Below the pieces are notes generated by a model that made no database searches, was not told where the DNA came from, and saw only the letters and a list, made by a program, of their open reading frames with translations. A program made the position numbers and the translations under genes. This document shows positions 1 to 11,700 of a DNA stretch of 64,000 bases, in pieces. Where the stretch lies: assembly GCF_002775205.1 (NCBI RefSeq), contig NC_036447.1:17962501-18026500 (forward strand), read 5' to 3'. Within the stretch, counting starts at the first letter, position 1; the number at the start of each line of letters is the position of its first letter. The DNA is from Xiphophorus maculatus. Lineage: Eukaryota > Chordata > Actinopteri > Cyprinodontiformes > Poeciliidae.

Positions 1-369
1 AGTGTGTTGTGCATTTACTGTATATTTACCCCAAATCTGTTATGTTGTAGAACTGGGTTTGACTCTAATTACAGCTGAAAATCAGGAACCATATCTAAAT
101 ACGTTTTTGTCTGATCATGCTTTTGCACATTTTGAGATTGAAGTTTTCAGCCTTTTTTCCCCTCAAAGGGGATCCAGTTTTGTTGATGGACAACATCTGA
201 TAAGAGCTTTTTTTGTTTGTTTGTTTTAAAGGTTTTTAAAAGATTCTCAATGAACAATGTTGGACTTTGACTTTACTATTCTAACACAAAAAGATAATTT
301 AATCTAAAGCGTTCCATCGTGGTTCTGGCCATATGCTTAAGGAGAATTTAAGTTGTTGTTGACCATGTG

Positions 370-473
370 TTCTCTGACTTTTTATTTTTGTGTTTTTATG
401 ATGTAAAACACTTTGAAATGCCTTGTTGCTGAAAGGTGATGTACAAATAAAATTTGATTTGATTTTGATTTAT
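370..473 (+). repeat. LINE-type 3' tail
   Basis: The segment has the wording of a fish non-LTR retrotransposon 3' end: a TTTGAAATGCCTTGTTGCTG-like block, then a polyadenylation-like AAATAAAATTTGA and a short TTTGATTTGATT tail. The reverse complement of the same family is visible near 56,385-56,465 (shared CAACAAGGCA and ATAAAAACA blocks). It ends directly against a decayed Tc1-like copy, which suggests insertion into that element. The exact LINE clade cannot be named from this tail. Confidence 0.6.
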
Positions 474-474
474 C

Positions 475-1270
475 CTGCTGTGAACCTTCACCTCACTCTC
501 AGGTCCTTTCTAGCTCTCTAAAATGTTTACTTCCGGAATGTCTTGGTCTTTAGGTCCACCCATGCATCCCAGCTTGATGCTGCCATCGCCGTGTTTCACA
601 CCAGGTATTTGTGCTTATGGTGATGGGTAGTCATGTGTTTCCTCCACACATATAAAACCAGTTTTACATTTTGACTAAAATAAGCTTGAATAAGTCTCAT
701 CTGACCAGAACTCCTTTTTACACATTTCCTACATGGTTTGTGCTACCACAAGACTTCTTCCTGGTTTTGTTGGATATTGGCTTTAATTTGCCACTTTTTC
801 ATAAAGAGTTAATTTATGAATTTTTTTTTTTACCTGTCTAATAATCTACCTGAGCAGTGGATCTCAGCAAGTCCTCCAGAATCACCAAAGCCCCCTTGGA
901 TGCTTCTCTGGTTAGTGCTCTCATTGTGGGGCTTTCAGCTAAGTTGGATGACCACATGTTGCTTGGTGATGGGCTGTGCCATGTTCTGAGTGTTAGACCG
1001 CTGTTTGTTCAAGTTTGCTGAGAGTTATTCATAGAACAACTGCATTTATACTGAGAGTATTTTACACATATGTTGACTATGTTTACTAACTTTGATGTGA
1101 AGAGATAGTTGGTTGCGTTGGATGTCATTTAGGTGAATCAGAGCTGTACTCTATACACTATTTTTTATCAATCAGTTTAATAAAATCCCAATAAAACTGA
1201 GTGAGTTATGTGGCTACAATGTAAGACAATATGGAAAAACTTCAATGGGAATGAGCATTTCTGGAAGACA
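475..1270 (-). mobile_element. Decayed Tc1-like DNA transposon copy
   Basis: Read on the minus strand, the segment follows a Tc1-like element common in fish: a terminal block with GGGATTTTAT near 1,190, a helix-turn-helix-region stretch (GAGAGCACTAACCAGAGAAG near 910), and the transposase region coding HGGGS-type words (GTGAAACACGGCGATGGCAG near 590). Many indels and stops are present and no open transposase frame remains. The far end is cut where the LINE tail begins. The same family occurs at 7.4-8.1, 22.7-22.9, 39.4-40.9, 41.9-42.8 and 62.6-63.2 kb. Confidence 0.65.
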
Positions 1271-1920
1271 TATGTCCGAATTTGACTGACACATGGCATT
1301 AGGTACTGACACCTTCCAAGTGCCAATTCCTTCCTTGTTGATAGGTGGCATTCCATCATCAGTAATTTTGTCAGCACTATCATTAAACCACAAACAGGAG
1401 GACTGCGGATGCCGCAGTTAAGCACACCAACAAAATTCTCTTCAATGGCGGTTGTTTGGTGTGACTCGCTATCTTGTGGCTTAATCATAACTCGGGGGCA
1501 TCCTCCTTCCCTCGGACAGAACCATCTATAGGACTGTTTTTTTTTCTTTGTATCACTCTGTCTGGGCGCAGCGCGCCGGAAGCAGACCATAACAGTCTCT
1601 GAGAACGCAAGCCAGGAAACAAGCCTCTGCTACCCATCCTCCGCTCTTCCACAAAGCCCAGTCATCATTACCGGGCACCGTGCCTTATTGGCTTGAACCG
1701 CCTCCCTCATCTTCTTCTTACACACACACACACATGCTCCCACCCTTCCTTCTCTCTGCCATCACCAATGTGCGTCGAGAAAGTCTCCTCCTCCCGGTCC
1801 TGAGCGCACGTCTCCAACCAGCCTTTTACGCGCGTAGATGCTCTTCTCGAGAATCCCCTCGCGGTCGGCCCCTCCCCTTTCCGTTTTCTCGCCGCCCTCA
1901 TTCATTCATGACCCCCGAGC

Positions 1921-1990
1921 AGTGACGTAGGAGATTCCACGGTGCCCACTGCCGTAGGCAACTACGGCATGCTGGAGTATATATGGGACA
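1921..1990 (+). promoter_or_regulatory. rtn4rl2 core promoter: CRE-like site and TATA box
   Basis: A TGACGTAG sequence, one step from a cAMP response element, lies at 1922-1929, and a TATATATGG TATA box lies at 1978-1986. The TATA box is about 130 bases ahead of the rtn4rl2 start codon, so a transcript would begin near 2010 and carry a leader of roughly 100 bases. The 350 bases upstream are richer in CpG than the rest of the window (GCGCAGCGCGCC near 1565; ACGCGCGTAG near 1830), with a CA repeat near 1721. Position and motifs are seen; promoter activity is inferred. Confidence 0.5.
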
Positions 1991-2109
1991 GTGGTGGCCA
2001 TCAGCCGGCACACTCTCAGTCGCTCCGACTCGGGAACCAGAGCATCAGCGGAGATAGCAAGGCTTTACTTCGCCCTCTCAGGCTAACTCGCTTTGGGCTT
2101 TGGTTCAGG

Positions 2110-4327
2110 ATGGACAACTCTTCTATTTCTCGGAGCCGACGAAGCTCCATCATGCGCAACTGCAAAAGTAAGTTTATTTTCCGTCTTTGGCTGGGGACAA
2201 TTTTTGGATTTTACATGGAATTGAAACGTGTTTGCTCTATGATTGAATTTGTGCATGAATGCATTAAGTTTTATATAAAATTATATGTGAATTCTGTGAT
2301 GTACCGTATATTATAAGCAGAGAAAATTGAAAGACGATGAATGTTTTACTATTCAGAACCACAGATGAATCTCCTATTAACAATTTCAGTCTTATTGATA
2401 ATTGCACATTTTTCGTATTGGTAGAAGTAGAAATGAGTTTTACTAAAGTCTCAGAATTCAATGTTGTGTTTTGACTGAGCGGTTTTGTGGCCATGTTGTG
2501 CGTAACAGTCAGACCGAGTGCGTAAGTATGATAGGCATAACTCAGAGGTGTGTATTCTTTTGGAAATTGTAACTTTAGCTGAAGTTTCCGTGTATTCAAG
2601 CTCTTTATTGAAATTGGAGAATTAAACGCGTATTTCAAATGAGTGCAGTTGCTTTAACGTCAGGACTCTCTGTGCTTTTGCACTGGATAAAAGAGGATGA
2701 ATTCAGCACCACGGACTTCTCTCACCTCTTTTTCTTCTCTGTCTCTCCTCCAGACGGTCTCTCCCTCTGGCTGGTGGTCTGGCTGGTCCTCGGCAAGCCA
2801 AATCCGGCGTCGGCGTGTCCGCACCACTGCGTGTGCTACCCGACACCAATGACTGTGAGCTGCCAGGCGCAGAACTTCACCGCCGTCCCCGTGGGAGTGC
2901 CGTACGAGTCCCAGCGCGTGTTCCTCCAGAACAACCGGATTACGGAGCTCAGAGTTGGCTCTTTTGGCTTCGGAACTCAGGTAGGAGGGCAAAAGAAAAA
3001 TAAAAAGTTTCAAAACGTGTTTTAATAGTATTTTTTTCCCCAGCATTTAAATCTGAAGAAAAAAATAGCTCAAGATTTTTATATGTCTTCTTGTAGGTTC
3101 TGTGGCTGTTCTCCAACAACATCACATGGATTGAGGCAGGTGCTTTCAGTGAGCTGAGGGACTTGGAGGAGTTGGATCTGGGAGACAACCCCGGCCTTCA
3201 CAGGCTTGAGGGGGGAGCTTTCCGCGGCCTTGAGAAGCTCCAGAGCCTCCACATGCACCGCTGCCGGCTCACTGCCCTGCCCCATGACATCTTCCACAAG
3301 CTTTACAGCCTACAGTTCCTCTACCTGCAGGTAGGGGCGCTAGAGACACATTGCTGCACTCATTTCTAATTCACATACACGTGCAGCTGCCCACATTGTG
3401 CATGTGCTACCCAGATTCCAGATCAGATAGGTGAGTTAATTTCTTTCCTTATCTTCTTTTCTTGATTTTCAGGAAAACAACCTTCACTTCCTGCAAGATG
3501 ACATCTTTTCTGACCTCATCAACCTGAGCCAGCTGTTTCTCCATGGCAACCGGATCCGAACCCTCTCAGAGAACGTGTTCCGTGGCCTGGTCAACCTCGA
3601 CCGGCTTCTCCTCCATGATAACCGCGTCCGTCAGGTGAACCGCCGCGCCTTCCGCGATCTGGGCCGCTTGACGATGCTTTTTCTCTTCAACAACTCCCTG
3701 GCCGAGCTGCCAAGCCAGACCCTAAGGGACACCCAGGGCATCGAGTTTCTCCGCCTCAATGCCAACCCATGGTCCTGTGGCTGTGAGGCTCGTGCCTTGT
3801 GGGAGTGGTTCCGTGAGGCTCCCGTCTCATCATCCGAGGTGATCTGTGCCTCTCCTTCCATCCGCCGTGGCCAGGATCTCCGCTTCCTCCGAGAGATGGA
3901 CTTCGCCCTCTGCCCCCTGCCTGACCCTGGCTCCATCGCTGGCTCCACCACCACCACCTTCAGCACCAAGACCCGCTGGTGGTTCCACAAAAACAAGCCC
4001 CAGTCATCCACAAAAGGCATTTTTGAGAAGTCGTCAGAGACTGTCAAGGCTGGCTTGTATGGAAAAGGTCCTTCCACAACCACCTCAGTGGTCAAGTATG
4101 AATTGGCGGATGAAGAGCTGGCTCTGCCCAAACTTGACCCTGAAGAGTACTGGGCAAACTACGGCAATGAAGACTCAGGTGTCACAGTGCGGTGCTTTGA
4201 GCTTGAATGTCCACCTGAGTATGATTTGCCTCCATCTTCCTCTCCTCCCAGATCATCCTCACCCTCTTTACTCTCTCTACTAGCCCTCTCTGTCTTCACC
4301 ATCTGCCTCCACCTACTATTTGGCTGA
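2110..4327 (+). CDS. rtn4rl2: Reticulon-4 receptor-like 2 (Nogo receptor family), complete
   Basis: Four coding exons join in phase: 2110-2167, 2754-2980, 3097-3330 and 3473-4327 (stop included), giving 457 aa, close to the family's usual 420-460. Every intron has GT/AG ends. The product is a GPI-anchored, leucine-rich-repeat surface protein of neurons related to the Nogo-66 receptor, which binds myelin inhibitors and other ligands. Residues about 20-40 form a hydrophobic signal segment (LSLWLVVWLVLG) with likely cleavage after ASA. The LRRNT cysteines are C41, C45, C47 and C56, followed by about eight LRRs and an LRRCT starting at NPWSCGCEA (about residue 270). A Ser/Thr/Pro stalk follows, with an EEYWANYGNED acidic block matching the subtype-2 paralogue (DDYWGGYGGED in mammals). 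The hydrophobic C-terminus (about 438-457) is a GPI-attachment signal. The first ATG follows a TATA box. Zebrafish has a and b copies; which one this is cannot be told. Confidence 0.93.
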
Positions 4328-7300
4328 ATTGAACTCTTAGTGCCACACCCCTTCCCTTCCAGCCTGTTTTAGAGGCTGAAGGAACCCTGTTAGACTCTTT
4401 ATACCCCCTTTGCCCACTCTGCTGTCAGGTTTTCCTCAAGGAACAGCATGGGAGATTGGGGGAATGGCTAGATTTTTAATCTACCACCTATAGGGCTTAA
4501 CACTTATTCAGGACTGCTAAGAGTTCTTCATCTACAATCATCTACAATGATCAACAGGTATGGCTTTCTGTGCCTTACCTGCATTACGACTCCCTGCGAG
4601 CAGGGCTACGAGGGCTGAGTCCATCACCAGTAAGAAGGCAATTTGATAGCAGTTGTGTACGATGTTGTCAATTCTGTCACCTCAACTTTAGTCAATACTA
4701 CTAGTGCTATTAGTGCATCCAGTTATCTGGCTGCTATGAATACTACGATTACTGTTAGAAACAGTGTACAGTAATTACACTACTGTAACCACTTAAAGTG
4801 TCATGTAAATAGGTTTGTGTTGTGAGTGGCTGACTTTGTGGTCCAGCGCAATCACTTTTCATTTGGATCCAGAAAAACTGTGAAGGCTTGTGCCTCTACT
4901 TGACAGAGCACCATGCACAGTGAAGCAGGGAAGAGATAGGAGCACAAAAATACTGTGAAGACAAAGACGATAGAGGGGAATTCAAGATGACAGGGACAAC
5001 AAATGGGAAGGAGGGAGAGTGTTTGAGCAACAATAAGAGTGGGAGAAGGTCAGTGCTGGCAGTAGAAGCAGCAACCTGCAGGAGATAAGTAATAAATCTG
5101 GTTCATCTGTAGTCCTCCATTCGCCACCGTCTGTAAATATGGTGTTGTTTAGCGACAACCACATGGAGAGAATGCTTTCTTTCGGAAAGCTGGAGATTTT
5201 TGATTTTGGATGTCTTTCTGTGACATATTGATATAATGTGTGATGATTGTTAACTTGAATGCCAATGAATGATCTTGATATAAAAGATATACTGAATATT
5301 TCCTGTATCATGCCTTTCTTTGATGAATATCTTCTAATTGGAGGGTTTTTTGTGGGCGGTTGGTGATTTTGAAGCAATATGAATGCAAGAGAGAATATGG
5401 TAAAGCAAAATATGATACAAACCAAAGTAGCAGATTGCTGTTGGGTGACAAAACTGTGACTAAAGAGCTTGTGGACCTAAAGAACTGACCACACAGTCAC
5501 ATGGGCAGCTCTGGCTATCACAGGCATCTGTGAGTGTGCATCAAAGGCAATGAATGGATTCACAAGTTGGCAACTCTGCAAAGGCAAATACGTCACTAGA
5601 TTTAGCACTTCACTGACTCACCAAGGGGTTGCGCCAAACGGACAGATGAGGTGTAAATTGGATGCTTTTGGTGAGCAAACTAAGAGAGCAACACAGGAAT
5701 CTGGAGCCAGTAAATTAAGACTCCCGTGCAGACTTGTTGAGATTAGGCTACTCCAAAAAGTCAAGTTTTGCAGGGGGATTCTGAGGCTGCAAGTCATTTT
5801 GATCAAGAAGCGGAAAGAGTTAAAGCTGAAGCAGGAAGTTTCCAAATATAGTCCTCCACACTGAGGGAACAAAGACGATGTTGATGTACAACTATGCCTT
5901 TATTTCCTCTCTCTGCTCACCTAATGTTACACACTTTATTTCAAGCTATCTCGAGCCCTCAAAGGTAGTGGAAGAGATTCTTCAACGAAGGTTATCAGGG
6001 GAAGGCCAGAATGTAGTAGGAGTGAAAGAGTAGGTGGTTATGTTAGAAATCTTCACACATGCAGACAGATGCAATCAGAGAGCTGGTGAGCTTCGCAGTG
6101 CTTTTCACTCCTTTGATATTTCTCGCCACAATGAGGAAAGCCTGTGGGAAATATTCAGTGCTATCTTGCTGTTTAGTAAGTCTCCTAGAGGAGGTCAAAC
6201 TGAGCCCGGGTGCTCTCTAGTGACCATTACGTCACTTTCAGATGACCAAAGTGCCAGTTATACCATTTCCCCAAAGTTTCCCTTGTTAGTCTGACAGTCT
6301 GCATGTTTTATGTTTTGTATCTGAAGAGAGAAATAGTCATTAATATATTAAACACTGACTTGTTATTTATTTTTACTGTAAAAGAAAAAAGACATGTTCT
6401 TGAAAGAATAAATTCATACTTGTTTTAACAAAGTCTGTTTGTGTGGGAGTTTTATTCTATGTCTTGGCAAATATCCAGTCAAGCACCCAAAGCAAAAAGA
6501 GTACAGCACACACACACACACTCAAACTCACACACACTGACACACAGAGACTGCTGGCCTTGTGTATGCAGGCAGCTGACCATCCCTTTCAGCTACCCAA
6601 CTATTAATAAAAGCAAAACAGTAACAGAAAGTGAGCAGGTCTGCAGTACTCTGCTTAGTGAATCTAAATCAAATTCAAGCAGCAGGAATCTTAGCTCTCA
6701 CTTATATGAGACTGGTACACATTAACACATAATGTAAATCATTCAATCTAAATTATGAGCGTACAGATTAATGTCATTTTATTGACAATTGATTTTGTCA
6801 TTCTAAGTTAGGCCATGTCGTCATGAGTTACAACAAAGTCACTCATTGTCAGTTTTTACAGTGTAAGATGAGCTTAAATACATTTACCTGACAAGCACTG
6901 TTTGGAAACTCAAGAATTTCACTTCTGTTTATAGACTGCTTAGTTAAAACATTTGCATTAAACCTTCATGAGCTGAAGTTGAATAACAAAGGTCTCTTCT
7001 ATATTAATACATGAACAATAATCGTCCCTTTTCCTGAACAGCTTCTGAAAGGCTCAGAGGCGACAGAAAAAACTGTAGTAGCATATTTTGGAACAAAAAT
7101 ATCCAAACTGTCCTAACTGAATGCACAACTGTTCAAAGCTCCAATTTGCATTTTGTGCAAAGCAGTGTGTTTCTCTAAAACGATACACTCTGGCAAGAGC
7201 TGTTCTCCTGGCATCTGCCAAACCACAACACTTATTGCACAGATAACATATTATCAGACTTCTGAAAAGTGACTAATAGTTTTACTAATGTAGGTAGTAG

Positions 7301-7365
7301 CAGTCTGCATCTAGATGCTGGATATATGTGAATGATCTGAGCACCTGAACTCAATGATTTACCTG
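4328..7365. other. rtn4rl2 3' UTR and gene-free stretch
   Basis: No coding region with domain content or a splice pattern was found. The first part must be the rtn4rl2 3' UTR. AATAAA occurs at 5091 and again near 6410, and either could end the transcript, but nothing decides between them. A short CA/CTCACACACA-type microsatellite lies near 6507-6545. Open frames around 5,000-5,870 and 6,030-6,290 have no protein-like composition. Confidence 0.5.
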
Positions 7366-7369
7366 GGTG

Positions 7370-8080
7370 AGTGAATATCTTTGGCAGTATTGTGAACAAC
7401 ATTTTTCAAAAACAATGCATAAAGGATTTAATGTCTCACAGTGCACTGTGCCATACAGCATTCGCAAGGGCATAGCAGAACTGCAAACCAATACATGACC
7501 ATCCACTGAATCAGAAAGGTCAGGCAAAAAAAAAAAAGATCAATAAGAGAAGTAATAAATACTTTTTTGGAGGAACTGCAGAGATCAGTAACTCAGGTGG
7601 GAGAATGTTATGACAAGATAACACATGTAGCATTTATGAAAGAATGACAAGCTAAAAAGCCATTGTTGAAAGATAGCCATAAGAAGTCATATTTTAAATT
7701 GGCAACGACAAAATAAGAAACACAACTACTATAACATAAAGATGCAGATCAAAGGATATTGATATGTTGAAATGGAAAAGTCAAAGTATGGATCTGAATC
7801 TAATCAAGAATTTGTGGTGCAAGTTAAAAATTGATGCTCACAGACAATCTCCATTCTTTATTACTGAACTTGAGCCATTTTGTGAAGAAGAATGGATGAA
7901 AACCTGAGTATCTAAATTGGCAAAGCTGGGGGAGCTTTGCCAATTACCCCAGTAAATGTGCTTTATTGGGGTACCTGAGTATCCCAGTAAAGGAGTATTA
8001 ATTTATTGGGATGTGTTTCTGTCTTTAACTCGACAAAGTTATAAAACGTTTTCTGCATATGAATACTTTTTTAAACCTAT
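7370..8080 (+). mobile_element. Decayed Tc1-like DNA transposon copy
   Basis: The stretch keeps recognisable blocks of the same Tc1-like family in order: GGAGGAACTGCAGAGATCAG near 7,569; AAGCCATTGTTGAAAGATAG with CATAAGAAGTC near 7,657-7,690; the region that encodes the transposase C-terminal ENLW..LK words (AATTTGTGGTGCAAGTTAAA near 7,809); and the terminal TATGAATACTTTTTT near 8,058. The frame is broken throughout. A secondary near-duplication (GCAAAGCTGG / GAGCTTTGCC near 7,920) makes a small hairpin inside it. Confidence 0.7.
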
Positions 8081-8249
8081 GCATTCAAGTCATGCAGTTG
8101 CTAAAATAAATTATCAGTTCGTTTTCATTTAAAGTTACAATATGTTTGTGGCAGATTGCATCCCAAGCAAACAGACAGCCCTTTCATCCTGCAAGCACAC
8201 AGTTTGCTCTTCGTGGCATAAAGCTCACTCAGAAATTTCTTACTCTAGT

Positions 8250-8430
8250 TTGTCATGCCTATATAAGGACGAAACCAGCGCATCACTCGCCCCATCTTTT
8301 AGATTCCCATTGGTCTCAGCTTTTGTTTGGCAGGAAAAAAATTCGATGACGCACCTTCGTTGTAGAGTACATATAAACTGTGTGGGTTTGATTGGACGCC
8401 ATCCATGTCACTCAGCAGTCAGAACGGACA
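8250..8430 (+). promoter_or_regulatory. Isolated promoter-like stretch with two TATA motifs
   Basis: CTATATAAGG lies at 8259-8268, ACATATAAAC at about 8370-8379, and a CRE-like GATGACGCAC at about 8345-8354. The following few hundred bases are somewhat CpG-richer than their surroundings (GTCGACGCC near 8,484; TGCGTCAC near 8,594). No exon with protein-like coding content follows, so the stretch could be the promoter of a noncoding transcript, an unseen first exon, or part of an old repeat. Function is inferred only. Confidence 0.2.
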
Positions 8431-8749
8431 TTATCTCTAGGAATGTGAGTGAGGTGGAGGGAGCGGTTGTGAGCGAGTGTCTGTCGACGCCTCAGTTATG
8501 TTGAATAGATGAATATTAATGACTCCCAATTTAACTTGTAGAAGAGAAGGAGCGGTGCAGAGACAGTGTGGAAAGCTCTGCGCTTGTTTGAGTGCGTCAC
8601 TATTCTGTCACACTTCTCTCCACCTGCTGGGCCCTTGCTGCTCTCGCTTTCCTCCTCTCCCCACACACATTCATACATTCTCACCTTCGCATGTGCGAGT
8701 GCAATTTGCAAGTTATTCATCTTATTTTGTGTTCAGGAGCTGAATTTAT

Positions 8750-11700
8750 GCCACCCCACAGATATTTTACTTGAGTATATCTGTGCTCCCGTTTCACACT
8801 TTTCCTGTTTTGCTAAAGCACCTTGACGTCATGTTCTGTGTTTTTCTTTAAACATTTGCACACTTATGCTTGATTCCTTTTTAGGCTGCTTTATGTAACT
8901 GGGAAAAAAAAGAGTTTTAATTCATGGTCTTTTCTCCCAGTCTTTCATGTAGCCAGTTAGACAATGTCTGCAGGTCTGCTCTGGAGCTGCTGTCCAAACC
9001 AAACTCATCTTCTAAGAATTTTTTTCTCTCTTTGACTTATTTACAATATTCTGCTTTAAAAATTCTCCTCAGGGTATGTCTGCCTTTCAGTTGTTCTTGT
9101 GTCATTTTCAGCAGCCAGTAAGAACTGCTCCGAATCTAAGAGATAAAAGCAAAAGACGAGACAGAGCTGAGAGAAAAAAATATTTTGATGTGCTCCCGAG
9201 CCATAATTGTTTGTTTGTTGTGTGTGAGAGGTAGGGAAGCGAAATAATAGCCAACTTTGAAATAATAACAAGCTTGCTTACGTAGAGCATATAATGAAAA
9301 CACAAATAAAAGTGAATTCAGAGCAAGAACAACAGTCGTTCTTTTCCTTTTTTCTTTTTTAGAAATTTAAGACATTTGATTGTGTCTCGTGTTATCTTAC
9401 CAAACATTGGACACATACATAATCACTCATGTCAAAGAATACGAAGAGTGGCCACTGTGCAAATAGATAATAAATATGTAGGTGTACAACAAAAGGACTA
9501 CAAGGGGTGAAAAGTCACTGATGTCAAACCAGGACTGGAAAACAGAGCTCACCGCTGACAGAGGGCTGAAAATAAGGACTTGTGTGAAAGAGATAGCGAC
9601 AGCAAGATAGCAACAGAGGAGGTGTGACGTTTTGAGTCATGTTCTTGGATCTCTGTTCAGTGGAGAACATTTGGACGGCTTAAGTGTGCAAGCACACAAA
9701 ACACGTGCGAACATACACCCTCTTTGGCAGAGGTCTGCGTTGCTGCTGCGCCTTAAGAGAGGCCGACTGGGAGACAGACGTTTCTTCGTGCATCACACAA
9801 GTGGGACCACGCACATATACGGGCCCACTTGTACATCAACAGGCAAACTCACTAGGATTTTTCCAACCAGGTGGCCCCAAAATATCAGATATCTGCTGTG
9901 TTTTCCAAAACACAAGCATTTGGAGGTAGGTCAAGAGCTCTGCAAAAATCAGTCACATTTAATAAATTAGAATATAGGTTCTGAAGAGGCTCTTAGTCAC
10001 AATAAAAGTACTTTTTAAAAATAACAACCTTTAAGAAGGCATTAAACATACTTTTAATTAAGCTCAGTTTTCTCTGTTAAATAAGTTGAGTTATTGATGT
10101 GGTTTCTGTGCTCAAATTTTAAATGTTGTAAAGAGGAAATCCTCAATGTCAAGAGATAAAAAGGCTTGGAAAAACATCAGTTTACGTGTAATTAGTCCAT
10201 CTAAAGTGTTTCACTGGTACCAAGTAAAGGAGTGGTTTGATATCCATGAGGCTAGGTAGTTGGGCTATTGTAAAGCAGAATGATGCGACATGTGGGTTCC
10301 CTCATGAACCCACTGAGTCTAACATAAGACCAATCTGACACCATTATGAATGAGATGCTGTAAAGTACGATACGTCATCTCGGCTTAATCCTAAACTAAA
10401 TTACATTAAGAGCTCATTCTGCAATCAAATGTGTTGCCTCTCTAGTAATGATGATCACTGACTGATCACATGACTGTGAGCATTATTTTTCAAACTCATA
10501 TTGCTAATGTCAGATTGTTTTTTATGAAAGTGGACTAATTTGGGGGCATCTGTAGGCAGATGGCTGCAATATGGGGTATCAGTAAATCGACACTAAGCAG
10601 GTTTGCGCCTGACTTTTAACATTTTCATAAGCAAAGAATTAGTGATAGTTTGTTTTGAGTTGTTTTGATTCATGGATTCTAGTTTTATTATTATTCTGTG
10701 TTCCTTAGTCTCTTTGATTACATCTGCCTTGTCTAGTGATTCTAAGTTATATTTATTTATTCCTTAAGTCTAGTCATTCCTTAGTCTTAGATTCATTTTA
10801 GTTGCCTTATTAGCTGTCCTTTGCCCCTTACAGCAGTTCTCTTTCTCTCTCCTCAGTTTGTCTTCTGCTCTCCCCTCACACTTGCAACCTGTGAGTCAAA
10901 AGAATTTATATCGGGGTGCTATCATGTAAAATTTGAGACCAAATGTCCTACGGGCATACTAAGACTTAACTTTCCTTGTGCAGTTGTGTTCACCAGGCAG
11001 CAGTTTTTCCCACAGGAAATCCTATTGGCTAATGTTAATAACCGTCAGAAGCTGAAAAAGCCCAGAATATATGTGGAAAGCAGGGGGTGGGCATGTCTGA
11101 TCTCTCTATCATATAATCATAAAGCAGCACCAGAGAATCGAACCACCCACAGTTTGCACTTCTGGGTTCTAGACTTTCTCAGAGTTTGGCTGAATAAAGC
11201 CATTATAGATCAACTTCTTCTTCTTTGATTTAATGTGCCACGTTTTCTGGACTCACATGGAGCGGTTCCACTGGGTTCTCACAAATCACCTCTCTTATTT
11301 GTATTCTACAGCTCTGAGCTAAGCTTTATATTCATTTCCACATCTTCCCACTTCTTTGTCTCTTTCTCTCACCAACTCCTCCTTCGCATTTCACTTTCTC
11401 TCTTCTTTTTGTCTCCTATGTCATCCTCTTGCACGTTCTGTTCTGTTCTGCGGGTGATGACCGGCCGTGTCACCACAGTGTGGCCTCAGTCAAGAGTCAT
11501 TTTTGGTAATGTGTTCTGCTGCAACATTGTTTCATCATATGGGCTTCAATTGATTACACAGAACAGTTAGAGATGGATGGGATGACGGGGAGAAGACGTG
11601 GGAAAATGTTTTTTAAATTTTTCAACCAATAATGCTGCATAAAAAAGTAATCGATTTGTTACGACTGTAAGTTACGTTTTTTTTTTAGGTTTTGTGGCAT

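Noticed and set aside
1177-1590. 137-codon minus-strand open frame ending upstream of rtn4rl2
   Set aside because: It runs from CpG-rich upstream sequence into the Tc1-like relic, has no domain pattern and no splice or promoter context.
3631-4131. 166-codon minus-strand frame
   Set aside because: It lies entirely opposite the last rtn4rl2 exon and is an antisense shadow of that coding sequence.
9632-9970. 112-codon plus-strand frame in the gene-free stretch
   Set aside because: Composition is not protein-like, no domain is recognisable, and an alternative frame is equally open.
10821-11228. 135-codon plus-strand frame followed by an AATAAAG-like end
   Set aside because: No motif of a reverse transcriptase, integrase or gag protein was seen, and no LTR could be paired, so it is not called as a retroelement.
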